Source of the DNA: Patescibacteria group bacterium
GTDB taxonomy: Bacteria > Patescibacteria > Microgenomatia > UBA12405
Assembly: GCA_023380755.1 (NCBI GenBank)
Contig: JAMCSD010000009.1
Coordinates: 1 to 23,828, forward strand
Reading direction: 5' to 3'
Length of the DNA: 23,828 nucleotides
This document shows positions 8,545 to 16,447 of this stretch, piece by piece. Below the pieces are notes generated by a model that was not told the DNA's origin, ran no database searches, and saw only the letters and a list, made by a program, of their open reading frames with translations. Position 1 is the stretch's first letter. Every line of letters starts with the position of its first letter. A program made the position numbers and the translations under genes.

Positions 8545-8646
8545 AATACCTCAATACCGATACATCAATTCCGAACAAATAATGGTAGGTATAAGCCAAC
8601 TCCTCAGCGGCCTTTTTGGTGGCCGCATAAACCGATATCGGCTGAT
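8529..8646 (-). repeat. Inverted repeat, inserted arm (118 bp)
   Basis: Exact reverse complement of 8078-8195 (paired positions sum to 16724). It supplies the premature stop that ends the epimerase frame. Its last eight bases, CGGCTGAT at 8639-8646, are also the first eight bases of the second direct repeat, so the return junction lies in an 8-bp microhomology. At the entry junction only one base is shared. Confidence 0.95.
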
Positions 8647-8682
8647 AATCGGAAAGCTAAAGAACTGTTGGGTTGGCAGCCG
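8639..8682 (+). repeat. Direct repeat, second copy (44 bp)
   Basis: Second copy of 8486-8529. The native epimerase 3' end resumes immediately after it, at 8683. Confidence 0.95.
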
Positions 8683-8766
8683 AAGGTAGCGGCCCCAGAG
8701 GGAATCAGGCTGTTTGTGGAGTGGTACCGTGACAATGAGGACTGGCTTAAGGATTTGAAGTACTAA
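8683..8766 (+). pseudogene. Orphaned C-terminal end of the epimerase gene
   Basis: These bases encode 27 residues beginning KVAAPEGIRLFVEWY and ending DLKY before TAA 8764-8766. This is a typical C-terminal helix of sugar epimerases (EGIRLFVEWYRDN). It has no start codon of its own and is cut off from the epimerase by the inserted DNA. Its end overlaps the 3' end of the opposing glycosyltransferase gene by 20 bases, as expected of an original tightly packed convergent pair. Confidence 0.85.
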
Positions 8767-9745
8767 GACGCTTTAGTTGACGGCAAAAATCAGTAAATGA
8801 AGAGTGGGGGAAAAGAGTTAAAGAGGCATGGGATTTTTTTAAGAATTGATGCGGGGGGAGGTCGGCCACGAGAGCGGGCTGGTGTAGGCTGAGAGCCTCT
8901 TGGAGAGCAACTGAGTTACCTTCCAAAGAAGAGGGAAGGACAAATAGTGAGCAGTACTGGAGGAGGGCCCATTTATGGGTCCCGGAAACGTAGTCAGTAA
9001 AAATAATATTGTGGCGGCAAGCCTCTTGGAGCCGCCGGCAATAAAGGCTGTGATCAAGGCTGCCGGCAATCACTAATTTAAGGGTGGAGGGACCTAAAAG
9101 GTTAAAAGCTTTAATGAGCCAATCGACACGTTTTTCGGGAACTAAGCGCCCAAGAAAAAGGAGGTATTGGTGAGGCTCTAGATGGTAACGTTTAAGAAAT
9201 TGGGGGGAGATATTTTTTGGGGGGTTAATTTCGGGGGGAACGAAAAGACTGGGACGGTGGTAATTGGCAGCCACATAAGTCTGCAAATCAGGGGAGACGA
9301 CCTGAATTTCGTGAGCACTGTGGATGGCGAGGCGCTCTAATAATTTAAGAGTACGCCGGTTAAAAGGGTGAGACCATTTGCTCCGCTGCCAGTCGATACC
9401 ATGGAGGGTAAGAATAACATTTTTGCCTAATAATCGGGGTATAAAAGAAAATAGGGCACTGCCTGGGGCGTGGTACCAAATGACATCGGGGTGGTTTTTA
9501 AGGGCATAAAAGGTAGCGAGGAGAGTGTAGAGTCCAGTATCTAAATAAAAGTGTCGAAGACAAGGGACAGGGATTTGACGATAGGGGGAACTAGTGTGAA
9601 CCCAACTGCGGGAGTAGAGAGTCACATCATAATTTGAGGAAAGGCGGGGCAGTTGGTTTTCGACATAGGTATCGATACCCGAGGATCCGGGAAAGGCGGC
9701 GGGGATGCCGCGAAGGCCGATAATGGCTAACTTTTTTTTGACCAT
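8747..9745 (-). CDS. Glycosyltransferase with DUF1972-type N-terminal domain
   Basis: A GT-B glycosyltransferase of about 332 residues. The N-terminus KKLAIIGLRGIPAAFPGSSGIDTYVENQL matches the DUF1972 pattern (IIGxRGIPA...G...E), common in rhamnosyl- and other exopolysaccharide transferases. The C-terminal half has LFLGRLVPEKRVDWLI and a GT4-like SSLEGNSVALQEALSL motif. I chose the ATG at 9745 because the family motif starts there (MVKKKLAIIG). The open frame extends upstream to 9874 but those 43 residues overlap the end of the radical SAM gene and look unrelated. With this start the overlap is 19 bases. It is the last gene of a three-gene minus-strand unit. Donor and acceptor are unknown. 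No Shine-Dalgarno was seen. Confidence 0.85.
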   Translation of the reverse strand: MVKKKLAIIGLRGIPAAFPGSSGIDTYVENQLPRLSSNYDVTLYSRSWVHTSSPYRQIPVPCLRHFYLDTGLYTLLATFYALKNHPDVIWYHAPGSALFSFIPRLLGKNVILTLHGIDWQRSKWSHPFNRRTLKLLERLAIHSAHEIQVVSPDLQTYVAANYHRPSLFVPPEINPPKNISPQFLKRYHLEPHQYLLFLGRLVPEKRVDWLIKAFNLLGPSTLKLVIAGSLDHSLYCRRLQEACRHNIIFTDYVSGTHKWALLQYCSLFVLPSSLEGNSVALQEALSLHQPALVADLPPHQFLKKSHASLTLFPHSSFTDFCRQLKRLSTSNP

Positions 9746-10707
9746 GGGGATTGGAGTTTGTTGGTAATGATTTGAGAGATGATAAGGGGTGCATAGGTAT
9801 AGGAGGATGGCTTGACAGAACAAATCATCCAGCAGGAGTGACAACGGCGAAAATCGGAGGAGTGGGAATTCCAAATTTCGGCAAAGGGAAGTTTCGTTAA
9901 ATTACCCAAAGGTTTTGACTGGAGTTGGCAGGGATAAACATTACCCTGGGGATCAAGATAGAAGAGTTTTTGACCGGCCAGGCAGTGCCCTATGCGCCGG
10001 TTAGATTGGGCGTACTCCGCCAGTTTGGTTTCAAACCAGGCCCGGTACCAATTTTTAAAATTGAGAGTGCGAAGGCGGGAGCGGCTGATTTGGGTAATAA
10101 TGGCAGTAATTTGTTGATGGTCACGGGGCCGCAGGGTTTGTTTTTGGGAACCAAAATAAATAGGGGAATCGGTGGCTAAGGTGAGGGAAAGGTCGAGATG
10201 TTGTTGGCGGGAAAATTCATAGATGGCAGGCAGCTCCCGATAGTTGGCTTCCATAATGGTAAAACTGAGGCCCAAATCTTTTACACCGGCTTTTTTAAGG
10301 AGGGTAAGGGATTCTTGAACCAGATGGAAAGCCTGGGGAATACGGCGCAGTGATTGATGAGTGCCTTGCCAGCCGTCAAGGGAGAGGCGGACAGCAAAGC
10401 GGGGATCGATTTGTAAAATTGCGGGAATTTGTTTCTTAATAACTAGAGGCAAAAAACCATTGGTATTGAGAACTAGCCGGGCATGGGGGGCGGCAATTTT
10501 AATATTTTTAATTATTTCCGGCAGGTCGGGACGTAAAAAAGGTTCGCCGCCGGTGATGTTGATATCTTTTAAGGAAGAAGGCAGACGGAGAAAATCTGGG
10601 GGAGTGAGCTCGTGATGACTCTTATTTTTCCAAATGTCACACATTACACAGCGGGAATTGCAATTGAGGGTGACGGCAATTATGGCGTGAGTGGGGAAAG
10701 ATAACAT
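9727..10707 (-). CDS. Radical SAM protein with C-terminal SPASM-like cysteine cluster
   Basis: A 326-residue radical SAM enzyme. The CNSRCVMC motif (C-x3-C-x2-C) at about residues 16-23 binds the SAM-cleaving 4Fe-4S cluster, and NITGGEPFLRPDL at about 50-62 is the SAM-binding GGE motif. Further Cys at GHCLAG, VYPCQ and in the RRCHSCWMIC segment form a SPASM/twitch-like auxiliary cluster site. Such proteins modify peptides, sugars or lipids; the substrate cannot be named here. Its position between a Wzy-like gene and a glycosyltransferase on the same strand suggests the product acts on the surface glycan or its carrier. A TAAAAT hexamer five bases before ATG, without Shine-Dalgarno, suggests a leaderless start of its own. 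The 3' end overlaps the next gene by 19 bases. Confidence 0.88.
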   Translation of the reverse strand: MLSFPTHAIIAVTLNCNSRCVMCDIWKNKSHHELTPPDFLRLPSSLKDINITGGEPFLRPDLPEIIKNIKIAAPHARLVLNTNGFLPLVIKKQIPAILQIDPRFAVRLSLDGWQGTHQSLRRIPQAFHLVQESLTLLKKAGVKDLGLSFTIMEANYRELPAIYEFSRQQHLDLSLTLATDSPIYFGSQKQTLRPRDHQQITAIITQISRSRLRTLNFKNWYRAWFETKLAEYAQSNRRIGHCLAGQKLFYLDPQGNVYPCQLQSKPLGNLTKLPFAEIWNSHSSDFRRCHSCWMICSVKPSSYTYAPLIISQIITNKLQSPWSKKS

Positions 10708-10712
10708 GCCTT

Positions 10713-10718
10713 ATTTTA
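10713..10718 (-). promoter_or_regulatory. Possible -10 element for leaderless radical SAM gene
   Basis: On the minus strand TAAAAT-AAGGC-ATG repeats the spacing seen before asnB and dnaX. AAGG could pass for a Shine-Dalgarno but sits only one base from the ATG, too close to work. It lies in the 19-base gap after the Wzy-like gene. No clear -35. Confidence 0.4.
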
Positions 10719-10726
10719 CCTTAAGC

Positions 10727-12544
10727 TTAGGGTGAGGCGGAGATGATTTGGCGGTTAAGGGTGCCAAAGTGGCCGAGGGCAGTGGAGGTAATATATTGTT
10801 GGCAGTGGAAGCTGGGTACGGACCGGGCAAGACAAGCGGTTATCTCTTGGTTGGCCAGGTCAGTTTGATGATTATCGGTATAAGCATTTGCCAGTTCGAT
10901 TCGTAAATGGCTCCAATCGGGAGTGTAGTTGACCGCGGTTTGGAGGTAATGGAGGGCTTGGGGCTTGTCCTGGGGCCAAAGGGAAAGGGCTTCCTGGTAT
11001 AAGACAATGCTGATGGGGGAAATGAGCATATCAGTTTTGGTGCCAATGTTTCGGTTAAAAAGGTCAAGAGTGGCTTGGAATTGGGCTAGGTTATGGGTTT
11101 CCTGATAGAGGCGGAGTAAAGATAGATAGGGCTTGATGGAGTCTACGGGGTCCAGGGCAATTAAACGGGTTTGCAGAGATTCGCTTTGGGTGGGCGGCAG
11201 GATATCGGCTAACTGCCCGAGGATGGCCTCATCACCTTTAAAAAGGTAAATAGTACTGTTAATAAGTTGGTTGTTTTGAGGATTACTTTTAATCAGGGCG
11301 AGACGGGGATTAGGATTAAAAGGGTCAAGACTCTGGCTTAGGGCGTAATGATGGGACAAAAAAAGTAAGTCGGAAGCAGTTTTGGACAGAAAAAAAAGCG
11401 ACAAACAGATGGCTTCCAGAAGGATGAAACCGGCTGAGAGCCTGTTTGATGATCCAGGAGGAGGATTAGGTTGATAGAGCATGACCAAAGTGAGAACAAT
11501 AAGGAAGATCCCCAAAGTGTTCCAAGAAGGATCCAAAAGTGAGGCGGCAGCGGAGGCGGCCAGGGCACTAAAAATGAATGGATCGGTGCGGGAGACCTTC
11601 AGAAGAGAGCTAAGGATAAATAGAGAAATAACGAGTGTAAATAAAAGGCCATTTTCGGAAAGAAAAGTTAATAAGGAGCTATGAGCGAGGCTGCTTTTGG
11701 CGGTGGCGGATTGGTGGAATTTGTTATTAGCAGTTTCGAAGGTGCCGGGGCCATTACCAATGATGGGAGATTCTAAGAAATAACGCCAGGCTTGGGACCA
11801 GTATTCCGGCCGGGTGCCGTCGAGGGTTTTATTAACCAGGGCACCACGGGAAACGAGGTAAACGGTGCCCAAGAGTGCAACGAAAAGAAGAGGTAATAAT
11901 AAAAATAAGCGGAATTTAACGAGCGTATTTTTTAGGGCGAGAATAACTATTGTCAGACTAATAGAGGTAGCGAGTATGGCAATCCGAGAGTGGGTAAAAA
12001 ATAGAGCCAACAAAAGGCTTAAGAAGATGGGTAGGTACCGCCGGGAATATTGAAGGGTGCATTTTAAAGAAATGGGAATGGTAATAATGAGTAATTCAGA
12101 CAAATAGCTATGCCCCCAGACTTGTTTTAAGAAGTTATCACCTAAGGGCTTATCGGGAAGAGTAATAAAGTGAAAGTAATTAAGGAAAAAGATAATGACA
12201 AGGGAGAGCGTGGAAAAGGTAAGAATCTTTTCAAATTGAGTAGTATTAGGAAAGATGACCAAACATAAATCAAGAATAAAAAAGAGATTGAGGAACTGAA
12301 AAAGGTGGTAATAAGAAATACCAATATCAACCGAAAGAAAGGTAGAAAAGGCATAAAGAATAATTAAGATAGCTTGGGTGACGATAAGTGATAGGGGTAA
12401 GCGGTGAAGCTTTTTAGGAAAACTAAGGAGCAGGAGATAAATAAAAATGGGGACACCGTAAAAAACTAAAGATTCAAGATAATCAAGATTTTTACCGAAA
12501 AGTGGTGAGAGGCTAATAAAGATTAGGAGCAAAGTTTCAATCAT
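10727..12544 (-). CDS. O-antigen ligase / Wzy-like membrane protein with C-terminal TPR-like region
   Basis: A 605-residue polytopic protein. The N-terminal two thirds carry about ten or more membrane segments and the Wzy_C/ligase loop: GNGPGTFETANNKFHQSA, then LAHSSLLTFLSENGLLFTLV around residues 260-300. Residues about 455-605 are soluble and helical with TPR-like pairs (PYLSLLRLYQETHNLAQFQA; QALHYLQTAVNYTPDWSHLR; IELANAYTDNHQTDLANQEI), a fusion found in many polymerase/ligase homologues. It probably polymerises or ligates lipid-linked glycan outside the membrane. It is the first gene of the minus-strand unit with the radical SAM and DUF1972-type genes, and diverges from the priming transferase at 12584. 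It is only loosely similar to the other Wzy-like protein at 550, so the two probably do different steps. Confidence 0.83.
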   Translation of the reverse strand: MIETLLLIFISLSPLFGKNLDYLESLVFYGVPIFIYLLLLSFPKKLHRLPLSLIVTQAILIILYAFSTFLSVDIGISYYHLFQFLNLFFILDLCLVIFPNTTQFEKILTFSTLSLVIIFFLNYFHFITLPDKPLGDNFLKQVWGHSYLSELLIITIPISLKCTLQYSRRYLPIFLSLLLALFFTHSRIAILATSISLTIVILALKNTLVKFRLFLLLPLLFVALLGTVYLVSRGALVNKTLDGTRPEYWSQAWRYFLESPIIGNGPGTFETANNKFHQSATAKSSLAHSSLLTFLSENGLLFTLVISLFILSSLLKVSRTDPFIFSALAASAAASLLDPSWNTLGIFLIVLTLVMLYQPNPPPGSSNRLSAGFILLEAICLSLFFLSKTASDLLFLSHHYALSQSLDPFNPNPRLALIKSNPQNNQLINSTIYLFKGDEAILGQLADILPPTQSESLQTRLIALDPVDSIKPYLSLLRLYQETHNLAQFQATLDLFNRNIGTKTDMLISPISIVLYQEALSLWPQDKPQALHYLQTAVNYTPDWSHLRIELANAYTDNHQTDLANQEITACLARSVPSFHCQQYITSTALGHFGTLNRQIISASP

Positions 12545-12583
12545 CTTTTATTTTTGGTAAATATAGATTACAGTTACTAGCGT
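12545..12583. promoter_or_regulatory. Short divergent promoter region
   Basis: Only 39 AT-rich bases separate the divergent starts of the Wzy-like and priming transferase genes, so both promoters must overlap here or lie within coding DNA. TATATT read on the minus strand (12560-12565) would suit the Wzy-like gene. No Shine-Dalgarno is visible for either gene. Confidence 0.3.
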
Positions 12584-13222
12584 ATGGTGGTTTCTGCACA
12601 TAGCTTATCAGATTGGCTGCAATGGGGGGTGAGTTGCTGCCTTTTAATACTGGTATTTCCGCTTTTTTTGGTACTATCACTGTTGATTTGGTTGACAAGC
12701 GGGTGGCCGGTATTTTTTGTCCAGAAGCGAGTCGGTAGGGATGGCCAAGTTTTTAAAATGTATAAGTTCCGGACAATGATTCCCGGTGCGGAGGAGTTGA
12801 GGGGTAAATATGAAACATTAAACGAGGCTGATGGGCCAGTCTTTAAAATTAAATATGACCCGCGGTTTACCAAGATAGGAAGATATTTGTGTCATTCGGG
12901 GTTGGATGAATTACCACAATTAATCAATGTGGTTTTGGGGCAGATGAATCTAATTGGGCCAAGGCCGCTACCTGTGCGGGAAGCTAAGGAAATTCCCGAA
13001 AAATATCAGAAAGTCCGGATAACGGTAAAGCCAGGGATAATTTCTACCTGGGTGTTGAACGGCCAACATAAGATGAGTTTTAAAGCATGGATGGAGGAAG
13101 ATATCAAATATATACAAAATAGATCGTTAAGAAATGACTGCAAATTGTTTTTTCAAAGTATGATGTTTTTTGTGGTAATTGTGGCCAGAGCAGTGGTGGT
13201 TAAAAGACCTACCTACGCCTAG
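12584..13222 (+). CDS. Priming sugar-phosphate transferase (bacterial sugar transferase, PF02397 type)
   Basis: A 212-residue polyprenyl-phosphate hexose-1-phosphate transferase of the small (WcaJ/PglC-like catalytic domain) type, which starts glycan assembly by loading the first sugar phosphate onto undecaprenyl phosphate. It has one hydrophobic membrane hairpin at about residues 15-37. The catalytic part shows QKRVGRDGQVFKMYKFRTM, DPRFTKIGRYL, the DELPQLINVVLGQM acidic motif and LIGPRP, all family hallmarks. CHSG replaces the usual R-[RK]-[TS]-S just before DELPQL. A hydrophobic C-terminal stretch (MMFFVVIVARAVV) is also present. Its place between the glycan genes and the cohesin-dockerin cluster makes it the likely first step of the glycan pathway. 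Promoter must be in the 39-base divergent gap. Confidence 0.92.
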   Translation: MVVSAHSLSDWLQWGVSCCLLILVFPLFLVLSLLIWLTSGWPVFFVQKRVGRDGQVFKMYKFRTMIPGAEELRGKYETLNEADGPVFKIKYDPRFTKIGRYLCHSGLDELPQLINVVLGQMNLIGPRPLPVREAKEIPEKYQKVRITVKPGIISTWVLNGQHKMSFKAWMEEDIKYIQNRSLRNDCKLFFQSMMFFVVIVARAVVVKRPTYA

Positions 13223-13232
13223 TTTTGATCCA

Positions 13233-13261
13233 TTGACTAGCATTCGGAAATCAGCAATACT
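13233..13261 (+). promoter_or_regulatory. Predicted sigma70-type promoter for the cohesin-dockerin gene cluster
   Basis: TTGACT at 13233-13238 (five of six to TTGACA), a 17-base spacer, and AATACT at 13256-13261 (four of six to TATAAT). A transcript would start near 13268, about 27 bases before the ATG at 13295. It is the only good -35/-10 pair I found in the 72-base gap. Prediction by eye. Confidence 0.4.
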
Positions 13262-13294
13262 GAAGCTATTAATAGGCAAAATTAGTGTAACAAA

Positions 13295-16200
13295 ATGGGT
13301 CATTTAACAACAAAATGGCAACAAGGAGTGGTACAAGTACCGGTGATGTTGGTGTTGTTGTTTTTGGCCTTAGCGATTCCGATTACGGCCAGGTTACTGC
13401 AAAATAATTCAGCGGATACCCGGAGCCGGGCGGATTATGCTTGTCAAAGTGACGGCACACCGTGCGGAGGAATTTATCCGGCATGTAACTGCTGCAGCGG
13501 GGGAACACATAACGGGGCTAATTTGCCGCCGGGAGCAGCGTTATGCGGGGCGGCACCGACTGCCGGCGGGGTCTGCTCAGGGGCAGACATGCAATGTACC
13601 AACGGACAATATCGGACTTGTAGCGGCGGCCAGTGGACGACTTATAGCCGATGTTCTTCAGGTCAATGTGCTAGCCAGTATGCCTGTACGACGGTGACTT
13701 GTAACGGGACGTGCCAGGGCGGAGGGGCGGGAATGTCGTGCCAAACCTATGGTATGCAAAGCGGTTCGGGAAGTTGTGGAGTGGATTCGGCGGGAGTAAG
13801 TAAATTATGTTGTGCTGGAGAGATACCACCGGAAGCGACGGGGACACCACCGGCAGGTTCTTATACTTGTCCGAATTGGCCGATTAATTGTCATGTCTTG
13901 TTATTTGGAAACTGTGCTTTTGCCGGGCTAACGGCCGGATCGGGAACGTGCCCGCTGGGGCAGACATGCTGCGGCGCACCACCGGCAAATTCGACACCAA
14001 CACCAGTACCATCCAGGACTCCCAGTCCACAGCCAACACCGACCGGGACAAGTTGTATTCAGGACGGTTTACCCTGTGGCGGAGTTAATGGCAGTTGCGA
14101 GATGGAATGTTGTTCGGCAGTAAAAATTTATGCCGGTGGCAGTTATTTCTGCGGCGCCAAAAGATTGCCGACAGCGGCACCGCGAGCCTGGAAGTTCAGC
14201 GACGCGACAATTTATATAAAGAGGTTATTCAGGATGTTTACGGTTCAGCCAGCATATGCTTATCCGAGCGAGTTGAATGATCAAGGTACCTGTAATTATT
14301 CATACCAAGGCGAGTGGTCGTGGGATTGCGGGGCGTTAAACAGGCTGAATGTCAACTGTAATGGATCGTATGGGACGGTCTGCGGCAATGATGGCAGTTT
14401 GTGCACGACGAGTAGCGGAGGTATGGGGGTTTGTCAGTTTCACAGCTGCTGTCCATTTTCGAGTTCTTGCCCGGGTACGTGTGTAAGCGATTCATATCAA
14501 TGTACAACGGGTAATTATGGCGATGCGCCACATGTTCCCGGAGTAGAATTCCCAAGTGGAAAAGGCAGTTGTGGTTCAGGAATCTGTTGTATAGCGGGTG
14601 TGGCGCAACCGACCCCGACTCCTCTGTTGGCCCAGAAAACTAATTATGTCTGTGTTTGCCCAACCAACTGGGATTTAACCAATTATTTTTCCTCGTGTAA
14701 GTGGGTCGAAGAATCGCAGGTGCCGGCCGGTGCGAATGTGGATAACAACATATCGTGTGTCATAGGAGGTAAAACGCCACCAGCTGATTGTTATAAATCA
14801 GGTGAATGTGATACCTTGGGTGTTTGTAACCAATGTTGCGGCGGTAATACCTTTTATCAGGATGATAAACGATACTGTGGTACGGCACCGGGGGTGTCGA
14901 ATTGTAGTGCAGCTGACAAAGGAAAATATCAGTGTATCGGGAATGGGGCTTTTCAGTGTAATGGCCAATCATGGGGTTTGATTCAACAGTGTGATGTCTG
15001 TAGGGTTACCTCAAGCGGTTTGGGTCTTTATTGTGTGAATGCCAGTCCGACGCCGACTAATGTGGCATATAAAAATTATCAGGACTGTGTGGCCGGATGT
15101 GCCGGTAAATCGGATGTCCAAGGGTGTGTGATTGGTTGTAATAATTTAAGGCCAAGTCCCGGACCGGGCAGTGTGACAACACTCCAGGAATGCTTAGAAA
15201 AGAATTGTCAGCCGATACCGGATGCGACAGCCCGGAGTATGTGCGTTTCTCAATGCCAAAATGTTTTTGCTTCACCAACTAATACTCCAGTGCCGACAAC
15301 CGGTAACTTGCATTGTAATGATTCGGCTAGCTGTGACGTTTATTGCCGCAGCCGAGGGTTAACGGGGAGCGCCTATGACCAATGTATGTCCGACAACATT
15401 CCGGTACCGACAGCGGTGCCGGGGGTCTGTAATTATTCGAAACAGTATTGCAGCAGCTACACAATTAACGGAGTGTGTATGGGCTATTGTGTGCCGATTC
15501 CGACAGCGGGACCATCGCCCAGGCCGACTTCGATGCCAGTGAACGGACAGTGCCCCGCCAATAATTACTGCAGCTCTTATGTGGGCCCCAGCGGTTGTAT
15601 GGGCTATTGTGTGCCAGTGGCGCCAACCCCGACCAAGATTCCGGGGGCAGTCGTACCGACGGGAACTGTGCCAACTTCGGCACCGGCACCTTCAGGGGCG
15701 CCAAATCCCGGACCTCAACCGGGGCCGCATCCTGGGCCAAATCCCGGAACCGGCTGCTCGTACAACAGCTTACAGGCCAGAGTTCATCAGAACGATTCAT
15801 TACCTTTAATCCAAAACTTAACCGTGAACCAGGGGCAGACAGTCAATATGACTTGTACTCACGATGGGACGGGGAATTTGGCCTCGAATGTCAAAATCGT
15901 GGCGGTCAATAGTACTGATGCCTCGAAGAACCAGCAATGGAATAGTAATAAGGCGGATAATTGGGCAGCATCAGCCGGCTTATACACGATTTATTGTCAA
16001 TCAACAGACAGCCGTTGCAATAACCTGACATCGGATTCGTCGTTATTAAAAGTAAATGCATCCACGGTGGGTGGTAATTGTAAAGAGTGCCCCAATGATT
16101 TCCACTGCTACGGTAATCCGACTTTTGGGTACAAATGGTTTGTTTCGGGATATCAAATGGACGGATTTGCGCTGTCGGTCGATCAATATTGTGTTGATGC

Positions 16201-16447
16201 TGGAATACCAAAGCCGACCTGGAAGGGTAAGGCGGCAGGAGATGCTAATTGTGATGGAGCAGTTAACGGCGCGGACTTATCAATCTGGAGAAGAGAATAT
16301 GTGGATGTGTCACAGGGGCAATCCGTCAGTCGTAACAATTGGGAAGCTGATTTTACCGGACCAACCGGACAATGTGATGGGATCGTTAATGGGGCCGATT
16401 ACTCATTATGGCGCCGGTCTTATATAGATTTAGGAGGAGGCAGGTAA
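13295..16447 (+). CDS. Giant cysteine-rich surface protein with C-terminal dockerin
   Basis: A 1050-residue exported protein. Residues about 10-40 form one hydrophobic segment followed by NNSADTRSRA, a layout frequent at the N-terminus of CPR surface proteins. The body is strings of Cys-rich modules: C-x-DG-x-PCGG...CC (about residues 49 and 255), G-x-CG...CC (near 165, 220 and 430), and twin YCSSY...CMGYCVP units (from 712 and 753). Thr/Pro-rich linkers such as PTPVPSRTPSPQPTPTG separate them. Residues about 825-930 look Ig-like. Residues 982-1050 are a dockerin: GDANCDGAVNGADLSIWRR, then a second loop CDGIVNGADYSLWRR, each with the Asp/Asn/Gly calcium-binding pattern. Many disulfides imply an extracellular location. 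It opens a five-gene unit and ends at TAATG with the next gene. No enzyme domain was recognised; adhesion or structural display is inference. Confidence 0.85.
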   Translation: MGHLTTKWQQGVVQVPVMLVLLFLALAIPITARLLQNNSADTRSRADYACQSDGTPCGGIYPACNCCSGGTHNGANLPPGAALCGAAPTAGGVCSGADMQCTNGQYRTCSGGQWTTYSRCSSGQCASQYACTTVTCNGTCQGGGAGMSCQTYGMQSGSGSCGVDSAGVSKLCCAGEIPPEATGTPPAGSYTCPNWPINCHVLLFGNCAFAGLTAGSGTCPLGQTCCGAPPANSTPTPVPSRTPSPQPTPTGTSCIQDGLPCGGVNGSCEMECCSAVKIYAGGSYFCGAKRLPTAAPRAWKFSDATIYIKRLFRMFTVQPAYAYPSELNDQGTCNYSYQGEWSWDCGALNRLNVNCNGSYGTVCGNDGSLCTTSSGGMGVCQFHSCCPFSSSCPGTCVSDSYQCTTGNYGDAPHVPGVEFPSGKGSCGSGICCIAGVAQPTPTPLLAQKTNYVCVCPTNWDLTNYFSSCKWVEESQVPAGANVDNNISCVIGGKTPPADCYKSGECDTLGVCNQCCGGNTFYQDDKRYCGTAPGVSNCSAADKGKYQCIGNGAFQCNGQSWGLIQQCDVCRVTSSGLGLYCVNASPTPTNVAYKNYQDCVAGCAGKSDVQGCVIGCNNLRPSPGPGSVTTLQECLEKNCQPIPDATARSMCVSQCQNVFASPTNTPVPTTGNLHCNDSASCDVYCRSRGLTGSAYDQCMSDNIPVPTAVPGVCNYSKQYCSSYTINGVCMGYCVPIPTAGPSPRPTSMPVNGQCPANNYCSSYVGPSGCMGYCVPVAPTPTKIPGAVVPTGTVPTSAPAPSGAPNPGPQPGPHPGPNPGTGCSYNSLQARVHQNDSLPLIQNLTVNQGQTVNMTCTHDGTGNLASNVKIVAVNSTDASKNQQWNSNKADNWAASAGLYTIYCQSTDSRCNNLTSDSSLLKVNASTVGGNCKECPNDFHCYGNPTFGYKWFVSGYQMDGFALSVDQYCVDAGIPKPTWKGKAAGDANCDGAVNGADLSIWRREYVDVSQGQSVSRNNWEADFTGPTGQCDGIVNGADYSLWRRSYIDLGGGR
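15428..15615 (+). repeat. Tandem Cys-rich protein repeat, two units
   Basis: Two consecutive units begin at 15428 and 15551 (residues 712 and 753). Both contain YCSSY and end in CMGYCVP. At DNA level a 20-base identity occurs at 15476-15495 and again at 15596-15615, an offset of 120 bases, so the duplication is recent or under conversion. A Pro/Thr-rich linker separates the units. Confidence 0.85.

Noticed and set aside
8078..8646. Insertion sequence or invertible element in the epimerase
   Set aside because: No transposase, terminal repeats or target duplication. The inserted DNA is entirely a copy of the gene itself, and the arms lie in a gene with no recombinase nearby, so template switching or an artefact explains it better.
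9746..9874. Longer N-terminus for the DUF1972-type glycosyltransferase
   Set aside because: The extra 43 residues overlap the end of the radical SAM gene and precede the family's conserved start motif, so they are probably not translated.
15428..15615. CRISPR-like repeat
   Set aside because: Only two imperfect units, in frame within a Cys-rich protein with Pro-rich linkers between them; they are protein repeats.
15465..15800. 111-codon minus-strand frame within the Cys-rich gene
   Set aside because: It lies antisense to the Pro/Thr-rich linkers and dockerin-protein repeats, shows no domain and has no start signal; it is a by-product of biased codons.
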